The notes beneath the pieces are model-generated. The model saw only the letters and a program-made list of their open reading frames with translations. It did no database searches and was not told where the DNA came from. This document shows, piece by piece, positions 1 to 8,265 of a stretch of DNA of 64,000 nt. The position numbers and the translations under genes were made by a program. How positions within the stretch are numbered: position 1 is the first letter of the stretch; each line of letters opens with the position of its first letter. Source of the DNA: an uncultured Bulleidia sp. (GTDB lineage: Bacteria; Bacillota_I; Bacilli_A; Erysipelotrichales; Erysipelotrichaceae); assembly GCA_947087645.1 (NCBI GenBank), contig CAMUDN010000006.1:22540-86539 (forward strand), read 5' to 3'.

Positions 1-287
1 TTAATCTCAGCAGATTGTTTATTTATCTTAGTTAAGACATGATATTCTTCTTCATATCCTATTTCTTTTAAGACATTTTTAGCAATCTTTTCATAATCAA
101 TTTGGGCATTGGTACCGGCTTCACCATAAACTAAGATAAAGTCATCTTTAATTGTTGCCTCTACTGCCATATGTGCTTTAGGATCTTGTTCTAAAGCTGC
201 ATCTAATATAGAATCAGCTATTAAATCGCATATTTTATCGGGATGACCAGAAGTAACTGATTCGGAAGTGAAATAATATTTCGTCAT
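1..287 (-). CDS. metK: S-adenosylmethionine synthetase, N-terminal part
   Basis: Makes S-adenosylmethionine from ATP and methionine in the cytoplasm. Only the first 95 residues are inside the window; the gene runs off the left edge. The N-terminus reads MTKYYFTSESVTSGHPDK, with the family motif GHPDK at residues 14-18 (His15 and Asp17 correspond to the ATP-binding/catalytic residues of MetK), followed by the typical 'ICDLIADSILDA' helix. The start at 287 is supported by an AAAGGAGC ribosome site just upstream. It is a single gene behind its own promoter and SAM riboswitch, so it should be switched off by its own product. Identification is firm. Confidence 0.96.
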   Translation of the reverse strand, partial: MTKYYFTSESVTSGHPDKICDLIADSILDAALEQDPKAHMAVEATIKDDFILVYGEAGTNAQIDYEKIAKNVLKEIGYEEEYHVLTKINKQSAEI

Positions 288-290
288 AAT

Positions 291-335
291 AAAAAGCTCC
301 TTTCCTTATATCTAGAATGAAAAGAAAGAGCTTCT
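291..335 (-). terminator. metK leader hairpin that overlaps the ribosome binding site
   Basis: On the minus strand AAGCTCTTTCTT pairs with AAGGAAAGGAGCTT, with a few G-U pairs, and runs directly into TTTTTATT and the metK ATG. The descending arm contains the Shine-Dalgarno AAGGAGC, so the hairpin could end transcription or hide the ribosome site. This is the likely expression platform of the adjacent riboswitch. Confidence 0.65.
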
Positions 336-349
336 AATTTTGTAATAAA

Positions 350-447
350 GTATAATTATCTGCTTTATCGCCTTCAGCTGTACCACCTTACAATAGCAGG
401 TTGGCATGAGATCAACGAACTGATTCTCTCCCTCATTCTTGATAAAA
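350..447 (-). promoter_or_regulatory. SAM-I (S-box) riboswitch aptamer upstream of metK
   Basis: The minus strand begins TATCAAGAATGAGGGA, continues to ATGCCAACCTGC, then AAGGTGGTA and ends near GCAGATAA. These match the conserved S-box blocks (TATCAAGAG..GAGGGA, GGCAACC, AAGGTGCTAA, GATAAG) in order and spacing, and TTATC/GATAA can form the closing P1 helix. Position directly before metK fits. The GCCAACC block differs slightly from the consensus, so a covariance-model search would settle the subclass. Confidence 0.8.
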
Positions 448-456
448 GACACATAT

Positions 457-485
457 TTTATAACATGTTCAAGCTTAAGTGTCAA
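457..485 (-). promoter_or_regulatory. metK promoter
   Basis: On the minus strand a perfect -35 TTGACA (485-480) is separated by 17 bases from TATAAA (462-457). The start of transcription would fall just ahead of the S-box aptamer. Confidence 0.8.
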
Positions 486-527
486 TTTATTTGTTTTTTA
501 AGTTATAATAATCGATAAGGAGTCTAT

Positions 528-1685
528 ATGAAGTGGAAAAAATTTGACCATGAAACACTTGAAGCAATAAAAGCACTTACTTTATCAGGTATTATTTTAC
601 TTGGTATATATTTTGTGATGCGTGATTTTACAAATGTAATAGATATTTTAAATTCTATTCTTAAAGCTCTTTCACCGTTTATTATTGGTTTTATTTTTGC
701 TTTTTTACTAAATCCAATAAGAAAAATAGTAGAAGAAAGATGGTTATTAAAAATGATGTGGCAAAAATCAACAAAAAGACTGATCGCTTCTTTATTTGCT
801 ATATTGGTGATGTTAATGACATTTATTATTTTCTTTGCGATATTAATTCCACAATTATATTCGAGTATTCAGACATTTACTAAAACATTTCCTAGTTATA
901 TAAAAACAGTAACTAAATTGATTGAAAGTTTACATTGGAATTTAAACGATATTGCTGATATTTGGCAATATTTAAATTCTGCTGTGGAAAGTTTTTTAAG
1001 TGCTTTACAGCAATGGTTAAAGATGAATTCAGCAGAAGGTATAGGTCGTTTGTATAATTCAGCGATTTCTTTTGCAAGTAGTATTTTAAATTTCTTTATT
1101 GGTATCATTATTGCTTTTTATTTGTTATTAGATGGTGATAAATTACAATTACAAATGCGTCATTTTACATATGCCTTATTACCAAGTTCGTTAGCTAATT
1201 CACTTTGTCATATTATTAAAAAGACAGTTGATACATTTAATAATTTTATTGCTGGTAAAGCATTAGATTCATTAATTATTGGTATTATTTGTTATATTGG
1301 CTGTTTAATCTTGAAAATACCTTATGCTCCTTTAGTAGCAGTTATTGTTGGTGTTACCAATATGATTCCTGTTTTTGGTCCTTTTATAGGTGGTATTCCT
1401 GTTGTTATTATGATTGCACTTATTAATCCTTTCAGAGGCTTGATTTTAGCTATTTTTATACTTATTTTACAACAAGTTGATGGTAATATTATTGGGCCAA
1501 GAATATTAGGCTCAGCAGTTGGTTTACCATCTATTTGGGTTATGTTTGCCATCATTATTGGTGGGGCTTTATTTGGTATTGTGGGTATGATTATTGGCGT
1601 ACCAATTTTTTCTGTTATTTATGATTTAATAAAAGATTGGACACAAAAAAAATTAAAAGAAAAACAAGCTGAAATAAATAAATAG
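528..1685 (+). CDS. AI-2E family transporter (YtvI/YdiK-like membrane permease)
   Basis: A 385-residue integral membrane protein of the PF01594 family. The pattern is a pair of N-terminal membrane segments (about 17-65), a further one near 88-110, a cytoplasmic/amphipathic stretch with helices (about 115-185), then a membrane-rich C-terminal half. The family's conserved 'IPVFGPFIGGIP' motif is near residues 280-292. Members have been linked to AI-2 export or Na+/H+ exchange, but the family is very diverse, so the substrate here cannot be assigned. Start ATG follows AAGGAG at 518. It is divergent from metK and monocistronic: a strong terminator follows. Confidence 0.85.
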   Translation: MKWKKFDHETLEAIKALTLSGIILLGIYFVMRDFTNVIDILNSILKALSPFIIGFIFAFLLNPIRKIVEERWLLKMMWQKSTKRLIASLFAILVMLMTFIIFFAILIPQLYSSIQTFTKTFPSYIKTVTKLIESLHWNLNDIADIWQYLNSAVESFLSALQQWLKMNSAEGIGRLYNSAISFASSILNFFIGIIIAFYLLLDGDKLQLQMRHFTYALLPSSLANSLCHIIKKTVDTFNNFIAGKALDSLIIGIICYIGCLILKIPYAPLVAVIVGVTNMIPVFGPFIGGIPVVIMIALINPFRGLILAIFILILQQVDGNIIGPRILGSAVGLPSIWVMFAIIIGGALFGIVGMIIGVPIFSVIYDLIKDWTQKKLKEKQAEINK

Positions 1686-1690
1686 TTATT

Positions 1691-1735
1691 AAAAAAGAAG
1701 TAATTAACAGTATGTGCTGTTAATTACTTCTTTTT
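1691..1735. terminator. Bidirectional terminator between the permease and nfu
   Basis: About 19-bp near-perfect inverted repeat (AAAAGAAGTAATTAACAG / CTGTTAATTACTTCTTTTT) with loop TATGTG. It is flanked by A and T runs, so it can stop transcription from both convergent genes. Its right end overlaps the last codons of the minus-strand gene. Confidence 0.88.
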
Positions 1736-2036
1736 AGTAATATGGTGTGAATGATGAATAATCATCTGTTTCTAATAATTGAACATCTTTTACTTCTGGT
1801 ATTTCATCCATGAGAATGGCTTTAATACCATCATTTAAGGTACTATCAATAATGCCACATCCCTGACATGCTCCTTGCATGGAAACAATAACAACACCAT
1901 TATCATAACCAACTAGTTCACAATCACCACCATCTGCTTGAATATATGGGCGAATTTTGTCAAGGGTATGTTGAATACGAGTGAGCAGTTCCTTTTTTTC
2001 TGGGTCAACAGCAATTTTATCAATGGTATCTGACAT
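1734..2036 (-). CDS. nfuA: NifU C-terminal-type iron-sulfur scaffold (Nfu)
   Basis: A 100-residue single-domain Nfu protein, which carries and delivers Fe-S clusters to apo-proteins in the cytoplasm. It shows the family signature 'ADGGDCELV' (about 34-42) and the cluster-binding CxxC in 'GACQGCG' (Cys57 and Cys60). Length fits the stand-alone Nfu/YutI proteins of Bacillota. The start at 2036 has GAAAGGAGT upstream. It is convergent with the permease and divergent from the S1 gene, so it is its own unit. The symbol is by family resemblance. Confidence 0.9.
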   Translation of the reverse strand: MSDTIDKIAVDPEKKELLTRIQHTLDKIRPYIQADGGDCELVGYDNGVVIVSMQGACQGCGIIDSTLNDGIKAILMDEIPEVKDVQLLETDDYSSFTPYY

Positions 2037-2110
2037 AATTAACTCCTTTCAACATAGTATTATCCTACTCTTTGCTTTTGTATCATGTCTACAGTTATGC
2101 TTATAGAATA

Positions 2111-2119
2111 TGTTATACT
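2111..2119 (+). promoter_or_regulatory. Extended -10 promoter for the S1-domain protein/pgi unit
   Basis: TGTTATACT fits the TGnTATAAT extended -10 form. No good -35 box is seen 17 bases upstream, which is common for extended -10 promoters. Confidence 0.55.
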
Positions 2120-2140
2120 AATTAAAAATAGAGGTAAAGT

Positions 2141-2512
2141 ATGAATTATAAAGTTGGTGAAATAGTCGAAGGACGGGTAACCGGTTTACAACCTTATGGT
2201 GCATTTGTAGCTATTGATAAAGGCTGGAGTGGTTTGATTCATATTTCAGAGATTTCTGATGGTTTTGTTAAGGATATTCATTCTTTTATTGAAGTTGGTC
2301 AAATCGTACAAGTAAAGATAATTGACTTAGATCCTCAAACTGGACAAGCTAAATTAAGTTTGAAAGCTTTGCAAAAAAGACGTTTTCATAAGCGTCATTT
2401 ATTATCTTGTGGTGAAAAGCCAAGTTTACCACTTATGCGTTTAGGATTTCATAGTATTGAAGTTAAATTAGAAGATTGGCTTAAAGAAGCAAAAAAGGAG
2501 TTATCATTATGA
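2141..2512 (+). CDS. S1 RNA-binding domain protein (general stress protein 13/CvfD-like)
   Basis: A 123-residue protein with one S1 domain over about residues 3-73 ('VGEIVEGRVTGLQPYGAFVAI', 'GLIHISEIS', 'VGQIVQVKIIDLD' are the usual strand signatures). A short basic C-terminal tail follows. Related small proteins (YugI/GSP13, CvfD) bind RNA or ribosomes and adjust translation in Gram-positive bacteria; the function here is inferred only from the domain. RBS is GAGGT at 2131. Its stop codon overlaps the pgi start (ATGA), so the two genes are translationally coupled, as yugI and pgi are neighbours in Bacillus. Confidence 0.85.
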   Translation: MNYKVGEIVEGRVTGLQPYGAFVAIDKGWSGLIHISEISDGFVKDIHSFIEVGQIVQVKIIDLDPQTGQAKLSLKALQKRRFHKRHLLSCGEKPSLPLMRLGFHSIEVKLEDWLKEAKKELSL

Positions 2513-3783
2513 TGAAGTTAGATGTTAATTATGCCCATTTAAAAGAGAAAATTGCTACATATCAAGAACAAGTAAGTAAAATACATGATGATATGTTACA
2601 TCATCGTGGTAAAGGGCATGAGTTTATGGGTTGGTTAAATTGGATTAAAAAATATGACCAAAATGAATTTCAACGGATTAAAACAGTTGCTAAAGATGTA
2701 AAAGATAAAGCAGAAGTTTTATTAGTGTGTGGTATTGGTGGATCTTATTTAGGTGCTAGAGCAGCAATTGAAATGATTCAAGGACTTTATGCTGATAATA
2801 AAACAGAAGTAATTTTTGTAGGTAATACTTTTTCTTCTTCTTATATGGCACAAGTTCTTAAACATATTGCTAACAAATCGATTATTTTAAATGTTATATC
2901 GAAGTCAGGTACGACGACCGAAACAGCTCTTGCTTTTCGCTTTTTGAAACAATTTATGGAAAAAAAGTATGGTAAAAAAGAATGCCAAAAACGTATTATT
3001 GTAACTACTGATAGTACAAAAGGTACATTAAATATTTTAGCTAAACAAGAAGGATATGAGACTTTTGTCATTCCTGATAATATAGGTGGTCGTTTTTCAG
3101 TTATTACACCAGTTGGTTTAGTACCATTAGCTATTATGGGTATTGATATTGATGAAATATATGCAGGATTATTAAAAGCATATGAAGATTTAAAAACAGA
3201 TGATTTAACAGTTAATTATGCTTATCAATATGCTGTTGCTAGACGCATTTTACAAAAACAAGGATATAATGTTGAAATGTTTGTGAGCTATGAAATGCAA
3301 TTGGCAATGTTGGCTGAATGGTGGAAACAATTACTTGGTGAAAGTGAAGGGAAAAATAAGCTTGGTATCTTACCTGATTCAGCTATTTTCTCAACTGACT
3401 TACATTCTTTAGGACAATTTATTCAAGATGGTAATAAAGTATTGTTTGAAACTGTTCTACATGTTTGTCATGTTCATGAAGATTTATTAGTACCAAAAGA
3501 TGAACAAAATTTAGATGGCTTAAATTATTTACAAGATAAATCAGTTGATTGGATTAATAAAATGGCTGAACAAGGTACGCTTGAGGCTCATGCTAATGAA
3601 GGTAATGTACCAAATTTAATTATTACGATTGAAGATATGTCTGCATATAGTTTTGGCTATTTGTGTTATTTCTTTTTCTTAGCAACAGCAATGACTTGTT
3701 ATCTAATAGATATTAATCCTTTTAATCAACCGGGTGTTGAAGTATATAAGCAAAATATGTTTCGGCTTTTAAAACAAAAATAA
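2509..3783 (+). CDS. pgi: Glucose-6-phosphate isomerase
   Basis: Interconverts glucose-6-phosphate and fructose-6-phosphate. The 424-residue protein shows the sugar-phosphate-binding loops 'GIGGSYLGA' (about 76-84) and 'SKSGTTTET' (from 131), the PGI signature 'IGGRFSVITPVGL', and the C-terminal 'NPFNQPGVE..K' with the catalytic Lys region. Length is slightly under the usual 440-450 of Bacillota but no core part is missing. Two in-frame ATG codons begin the gene (2509 and 2512); AAGGAG is 11 bases ahead. It is coupled to the S1 protein. Confidence 0.96.
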   Translation: MMKLDVNYAHLKEKIATYQEQVSKIHDDMLHHRGKGHEFMGWLNWIKKYDQNEFQRIKTVAKDVKDKAEVLLVCGIGGSYLGARAAIEMIQGLYADNKTEVIFVGNTFSSSYMAQVLKHIANKSIILNVISKSGTTTETALAFRFLKQFMEKKYGKKECQKRIIVTTDSTKGTLNILAKQEGYETFVIPDNIGGRFSVITPVGLVPLAIMGIDIDEIYAGLLKAYEDLKTDDLTVNYAYQYAVARRILQKQGYNVEMFVSYEMQLAMLAEWWKQLLGESEGKNKLGILPDSAIFSTDLHSLGQFIQDGNKVLFETVLHVCHVHEDLLVPKDEQNLDGLNYLQDKSVDWINKMAEQGTLEAHANEGNVPNLIITIEDMSAYSFGYLCYFFFLATAMTCYLIDINPFNQPGVEVYKQNMFRLLKQK

Positions 3784-3805
3784 ATTTTGATCTTTAATTT
3801 ATATC

Positions 3806-3834
3806 TTGCTATTCAACATATTTCTTCTTATAAT
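3806..3834 (+). promoter_or_regulatory. Promoter of the pheST T-box transcript
   Basis: TTGCTA at 3806-3811, 17-base spacer, perfect TATAAT at 3829-3834. The transcript would start at about 3841, just before T-box stem I. Confidence 0.7.
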
Positions 3835-3840
3835 CAAGGT

Positions 3841-4049
3841 AATACGATGACAAAAGAGTAGTAGTAAAGAAGAGCTATTTAAGAAAGACTTTGTTGATGG
3901 AAATAAGTTATAGTAATCTTTGTGAATTCACTTTTAGAGTGAGATTAAATATCTCCGCTAACTCCCGTTAAGAGTAATTGAGTTGCACATTTACGTGAAG
4001 TAGGATGGTACCGCGGTTAAATCGTTCCTAATTTTTAGGAACTTTTTTT
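3841..4049 (+). promoter_or_regulatory. T-box riboswitch for pheST, specifier UUC (Phe)
   Basis: The conserved T-box stretch AGGATGGTACCGCGG lies at 4001-4015, with the UGGN tRNA-acceptor-pairing bulge. A terminator hairpin follows (GTTCCTAA 4024-4031 / TTAGGAAC 4035-4042, then seven T). Stem I begins near 3850: AAAAG pairs with CTTTT at 3931-3934, with an AGTA loop-E element on the 5' side and TTC at 3927-3929 followed by A in the specifier position. UUC matches the Phe-tRNA synthetase genes downstream. Uncharged tRNA-Phe should favour read-through. Confidence 0.92.
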
Positions 4050-4066
4050 ATGGAAAGGAAAATAAT

Positions 4067-5104
4067 ATGAATGAAACAATTCAAAAAATGCAAGATATTG
4101 CTTTTTCTAAATTAGAGAAGATAAAAGAACTAAATGAATTGAATAAATTAAAAATTGATTATCTGGGTAAAAAGGGACTAATTCAATCTTTGATGAGTCA
4201 AATGAAAACATTATCCAAGGAAGAAAAACCACTTTTTGGTCAAGATGTAAATAATTTTAAAAAGAGACTAATATCAGTTATTGAAAAAGCACAATGTGAA
4301 CTAGAAAAAGGTCAGTTATTACATCGCTTAGAAAGCGAAAAGATAGATATAAGTTTACGTGGTCATAATCGTAAATTAGGCACAAAACATCCATTATTAG
4401 CTATTCAAGATGAAATAGAAGCTTTATTTTTAGGGATGGGTTATGTGATTGCAGATGGTCCGGAAGTAGAATTTGATCATTATAATTTTGCCTTAGCAAA
4501 TATTCCTAAAGATCATCCAGCACGTGATATGCAAGATACTTTTTATATTGATCCAAATATTTTATTACGAACACATACTACAGCTGTCCAAATGCGGGAA
4601 TTGGAAAAAGCTCATGGTCAAGGACCAATTAAATTAATTTGTCCAGGTAAGGTATATCGTCGGGATGATGATGATGCTACACATTCACATCAATTTATGC
4701 AATGTGAAGGATTAGTTGTCGGGGAAAATATTCGTTTATCCGATTTAAAGGGAACATTATTGTTTTTAGCTAATACAATGTTTGGTAAAGGACGTCAGAT
4801 TCGTTTTCGACCATCTTATTTTCCTTTTACTGAACCATCAGTTGAAGTTGATGTAAGCTGTCCTTTTTGTGATAACAAAGGCTGTCATGTTTGTAAAGGC
4901 TCGACATGGATTGAAATTTTAGGAGCTGGTATGGTTCATCCTAAAGTTTTGGCAATGAATGGTTTTGATATTACAAAATATAATGGTTTTGCTTTTGGTG
5001 TTGGTCTTGAACGTGTAGCAATGTTGAAATATGGTATTGATGATATTCGTCATTTTTATCTTAATGATTTACGTTTTTTAGATCAATTTACAAGATTAGA
5101 TTAA
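4067..5104 (+). CDS. pheS: Phenylalanyl-tRNA synthetase alpha subunit
   Basis: Catalytic subunit of the alpha2beta2 PheRS; attaches Phe to tRNA-Phe. The 345-residue protein has an N-terminal coiled-coil arm (about 1-85) and a class II catalytic core. Motif 2 region 'HSHQFMQCEG' and the Phe-binding 'FTEPSVEVDV' are visible, and motif 3 is 'GFAFGVGLERVAMLKYG' near the C-terminus. A CPFC...CHVC cysteine set lies between them. RBS GGAAAGGA is before ATG 4067. It forms an operon with pheT, 12 bases downstream, under T-box control. Confidence 0.97.
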   Translation: MNETIQKMQDIAFSKLEKIKELNELNKLKIDYLGKKGLIQSLMSQMKTLSKEEKPLFGQDVNNFKKRLISVIEKAQCELEKGQLLHRLESEKIDISLRGHNRKLGTKHPLLAIQDEIEALFLGMGYVIADGPEVEFDHYNFALANIPKDHPARDMQDTFYIDPNILLRTHTTAVQMRELEKAHGQGPIKLICPGKVYRRDDDDATHSHQFMQCEGLVVGENIRLSDLKGTLLFLANTMFGKGRQIRFRPSYFPFTEPSVEVDVSCPFCDNKGCHVCKGSTWIEILGAGMVHPKVLAMNGFDITKYNGFAFGVGLERVAMLKYGIDDIRHFYLNDLRFLDQFTRLD

Positions 5105-5116
5105 AGGAGGATAAAT

Positions 5117-7501
5117 ATGCAATTAAGTTATAAATTTTTGGCACAGTATGTTGATTTGACAAATATTAGTGCTAAACAATTAGCTGAGGCTTTAACAAAT
5201 GCTGGTCATGAAGTAGAAGATATTTATCCTTTAGCAGATGCGCAAGGTTTAGTGATTGGACAGATTATTAATTGTGAACTTATTCCTAATACGCATTTAC
5301 ATAAAGTACAAGTAGAAATAGCTAGTGATAAAGTATTACAAATTGTTTGTGGAGCAGCTAATTGTCGTTGTGGTTTGAAAGTTATTGTGGCACATGTTAA
5401 TGCTTGCTTACAAGGACAATTGATTGAAGCTAAAAAAGTTCATGGAATTGTATCAGAAGGTATGTTATGTAGTTTAAAAGAATTAGCTGTGCCAACTAAG
5501 TTATTAAGTCAAAAACAAATTAATGGTATTGAGGAATTGGCAGATGATGCTTTAGTTGGTGATGAAAATGTTTTAGCTTATTTAGGCTTAGATGATATGA
5601 TCTTAGATGTTAGTTTAACAGCTAATCGTGCTGATTGTTTAGCTATGTGGTCAATGGCTAAAGAAGTAGGAGCTATTTTAAATCGACAAGTAAATTTACC
5701 TAATTTTAAAGAACATGAGGAAATAAAAGCTGATTATCAAATATCTTTAAAAACAAATAAAGCAACCTATTACTTAGGTAAAGCTATTCATTCTTTAAAA
5801 GTTGGACCAAGTCCTAAGTGGTTAAAAGATATTTTGTTAGCAAGTGGTATAAATAGTATTAATAATGTTGTTGATATATCAAATTATGTAATGTTAGAAA
5901 CAGGTCAACCTCTTCATTTTTATAATTTAAATAAAATTAATTATAAAAAAATTGAAGTAATAGATGGTGTGTCACTTAAAGGTCAAGCATTAGATGAACA
6001 AGTATTTGATTTAGAAAGTGAAGATATTTTAATTATGAGCAATCAGCATTTAGCTGCTATTGCTGGTATTATGGGTGGTAAAGAGACAATGATTGATACC
6101 ACAACAGATGCTATTTTCATTGAAGCAGCACATTTTTCAGCCCAACAAATTAGACATAGTGCCAATCGTTTAAACTTAATGACCGAAGCCGCAACCCGTT
6201 TTATTAAAGGTATAGATCCTTTAGCAGCTTTAAAAGCAATTAAAAGAGCTACCGATTTATTAGTTGAATTAGCCCAAGCAAAAGAGATAGAAGAAACGGT
6301 ACAAGCAGGTTTGAATAATTATAAACCCATAGTTATTAGTGAAACATTAAGTCATCTTAATCAAGTTTTAGGAACTTCTTTTCAGCAAAAAGAAGTAATT
6401 GATGTTTTAAAACGTTTAGATTTTAAGCCCACAATAGAAGGTGATAAAATCATTTCACATATTCCAAGTTATCGTCAAGATATGTTTTTAGATGCCGACA
6501 TTCAAGAAGAAGTTATACGTTTGCTTGGTTTTGCAAGTCTTAAAACAACATTACCATTAATGCAAGCAACGGTTGGTGAACGTGATACAAAACAATTAAA
6601 ACGTTATCATACAAGAGCAATTTTACAATCTTTAGGCTTGCAAGAAATTGTTACTTATACACTTCAATCATGTGCTGAGAGTGATTTAGCTTTTTGGCCT
6701 TTAGGAAAAGCTATTAAGTTAGCTATGCCAATGTCGGAAGCACGTAGTGTTATACGTAATTCTTTAATGTTATCTGTATTGGCTTGTGCAAAATATAATG
6801 TTGATCATAAAAATGATAATTTATCTTTATATGAAATTTCTAAAGTATATGCTAAAAATATCGAACAAGAAAGATTAGCTATTTTCTTACAAGGAAACTA
6901 TCAAGAAGATAAATTATATGCATATCAAGAAAAAACTGATTTTTATACTTTAAAAGGTATTATTTTAAGTTATTTAGCAAAATTTGGTATTGCTGAAACA
7001 AGTTTGATAATTAAAGAAAATACTTTTGATCAAGAACATTTTCATCCTTATCGCAGTGCTTTAATTTATCTTGATCAACAATTATTAGGAACATTTGGGC
7101 AAGTTCATCCTAAGTTAGCTAAGCAATATGCACTTAAAGATGCTTATTATGCAGAAATTAATTTAGATTTATTTTATGCTTATAAAGCAAAACGTATATG
7201 TTTCCAATCACTAGATCGTTATCCTTTTATTGAACGAGATATTGCTTTAGTGCTCAAGAAGGAAATACCGGTTATGTCTATTTTAAATAAGATTAAAGAA
7301 AGTGGCGGTTTATTAGTTCGTAAAGTAGATATTTTTGATCTTTATGAAGGTGAACATGTTGAACAAGGATATAAATCAATAGCTTTAAGAATTAGATATC
7401 AAGCTAAAGATCACACTTTAAAAGATGAAGAAGTAAATGACATTCATCAAAATATCTTGCATCTTTTAGAAAGTGATCTTCAAGTAAGCTTAAGATCATA
7501 G
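5117..7501 (+). CDS. pheT: Phenylalanyl-tRNA synthetase beta subunit
   Basis: The 794-residue beta subunit of PheRS. Order seen: N-terminal tRNA-binding OB domain (about 40-150, 'GLVIGQIINCE', 'VCGAANCR'), B3/B4 editing domain (about 200-370, 'INNVVDISNYVMLETGQPLH', 'TEAATRF'), B5 and class II-like core (about 400-680), and C-terminal ferredoxin-fold anticodon-binding domain (about 700-794, 'RYPFIERDIALVL', 'QAKDHTLKDEEV'). Length is normal. RBS AAAGGAGG. A terminator follows immediately, closing the pheST operon. Confidence 0.97.
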   Translation: MQLSYKFLAQYVDLTNISAKQLAEALTNAGHEVEDIYPLADAQGLVIGQIINCELIPNTHLHKVQVEIASDKVLQIVCGAANCRCGLKVIVAHVNACLQGQLIEAKKVHGIVSEGMLCSLKELAVPTKLLSQKQINGIEELADDALVGDENVLAYLGLDDMILDVSLTANRADCLAMWSMAKEVGAILNRQVNLPNFKEHEEIKADYQISLKTNKATYYLGKAIHSLKVGPSPKWLKDILLASGINSINNVVDISNYVMLETGQPLHFYNLNKINYKKIEVIDGVSLKGQALDEQVFDLESEDILIMSNQHLAAIAGIMGGKETMIDTTTDAIFIEAAHFSAQQIRHSANRLNLMTEAATRFIKGIDPLAALKAIKRATDLLVELAQAKEIEETVQAGLNNYKPIVISETLSHLNQVLGTSFQQKEVIDVLKRLDFKPTIEGDKIISHIPSYRQDMFLDADIQEEVIRLLGFASLKTTLPLMQATVGERDTKQLKRYHTRAILQSLGLQEIVTYTLQSCAESDLAFWPLGKAIKLAMPMSEARSVIRNSLMLSVLACAKYNVDHKNDNLSLYEISKVYAKNIEQERLAIFLQGNYQEDKLYAYQEKTDFYTLKGIILSYLAKFGIAETSLIIKENTFDQEHFHPYRSALIYLDQQLLGTFGQVHPKLAKQYALKDAYYAEINLDLFYAYKAKRICFQSLDRYPFIERDIALVLKKEIPVMSILNKIKESGGLLVRKVDIFDLYEGEHVEQGYKSIALRIRYQAKDHTLKDEEVNDIHQNILHLLESDLQVSLRS

Positions 7502-7510
7502 ATATTGTGA

Positions 7511-7544
7511 AAGTCTATTAACGAAAAAGTTGATAGACTTTTTT
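7511..7544 (+). terminator. Terminator after pheT
   Basis: AAGTCTATTAAC (7511-7522) pairs with GTTGATAGACTT (7529-7540), followed by TTTTTT. Confidence 0.85.
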
Positions 7545-7692
7545 ATTATTAAAAAACATTTTAAATATCACTTATAATAAATATTATTTATTTTTAAGTA
7601 AATTTTTAGTTAAGTTAGTACTTAGGATCTTTTTTTTAGTCTTAGAAACAAGTACAATAGAGACATTGTAAGAGATTTTAGAAGAGGTAGTT

Positions 7693-8265
7693 ATGGCAAA
7701 ATTATATTTTTATTATGGGGCAATGGGTTCATCAAAAACAGCTAATGCCTTAATGGCTGAATATAATTATCGTGAACGTGGTCAAAAAGCGTTATTAGCT
7801 AAAACAAATACGGATACACGTGATGGTTGTCATACAATTTATTCACGTATTGGTATAAGTAAAGAATGTATTTTATTGTCTGATGTTTGTCAGATGAAAA
7901 AAGAAGAATTTATGATATATGATGCAGTTATTGTAGATGAAATACAGTTTGCAAGTAGAGAACAGATTGATTTTTTAGCACATATAGTCGATGATTATAA
8001 TATCCCCGTTTTGTGTTATGGTTTACGAACGGATTTTCAACTTAATTTATTTAGCGGTAGTGAACGTTTAATGGCTATTGCGGATAGTATTAAAGAAATT
8101 AAAACAGTTTGTTGGTGTGGTCGTAAAGCAACATGTAATGCTCGTTATAATAAAAAGGGAATTATACGTGAAGGATCACAAGTTTTATTGGGAGCTAATG
8201 ATGATTATATTGCACTTTGTCGAAAGCATTTTTTAAGTGGTCAATTACATAAAGGGGATAAATAA
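7693..8265 (+). CDS. tdk: Thymidine kinase, class II
   Basis: Phosphorylates thymidine to dTMP for nucleoside salvage. The 190-residue protein begins 'MAKLYFYYGAMGSSKT', with the TK1 P-loop GAMGSSKT at 9-16, then the Walker B-like 'VIVDEIQF', 'YGLRTDF', and two zinc-site segments: CWCG...C at about 139-147 and CRKH near the C-terminus. RBS is GAAGAGG. A TACAAT at 7653-7658 may be its -10. The stop codon overlaps the ATG of the MATE gene (TAATG), so the two genes are coupled. Confidence 0.95.
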   Translation: MAKLYFYYGAMGSSKTANALMAEYNYRERGQKALLAKTNTDTRDGCHTIYSRIGISKECILLSDVCQMKKEEFMIYDAVIVDEIQFASREQIDFLAHIVDDYNIPVLCYGLRTDFQLNLFSGSERLMAIADSIKEIKTVCWCGRKATCNARYNKKGIIREGSQVLLGANDDYIALCRKHFLSGQLHKGDK

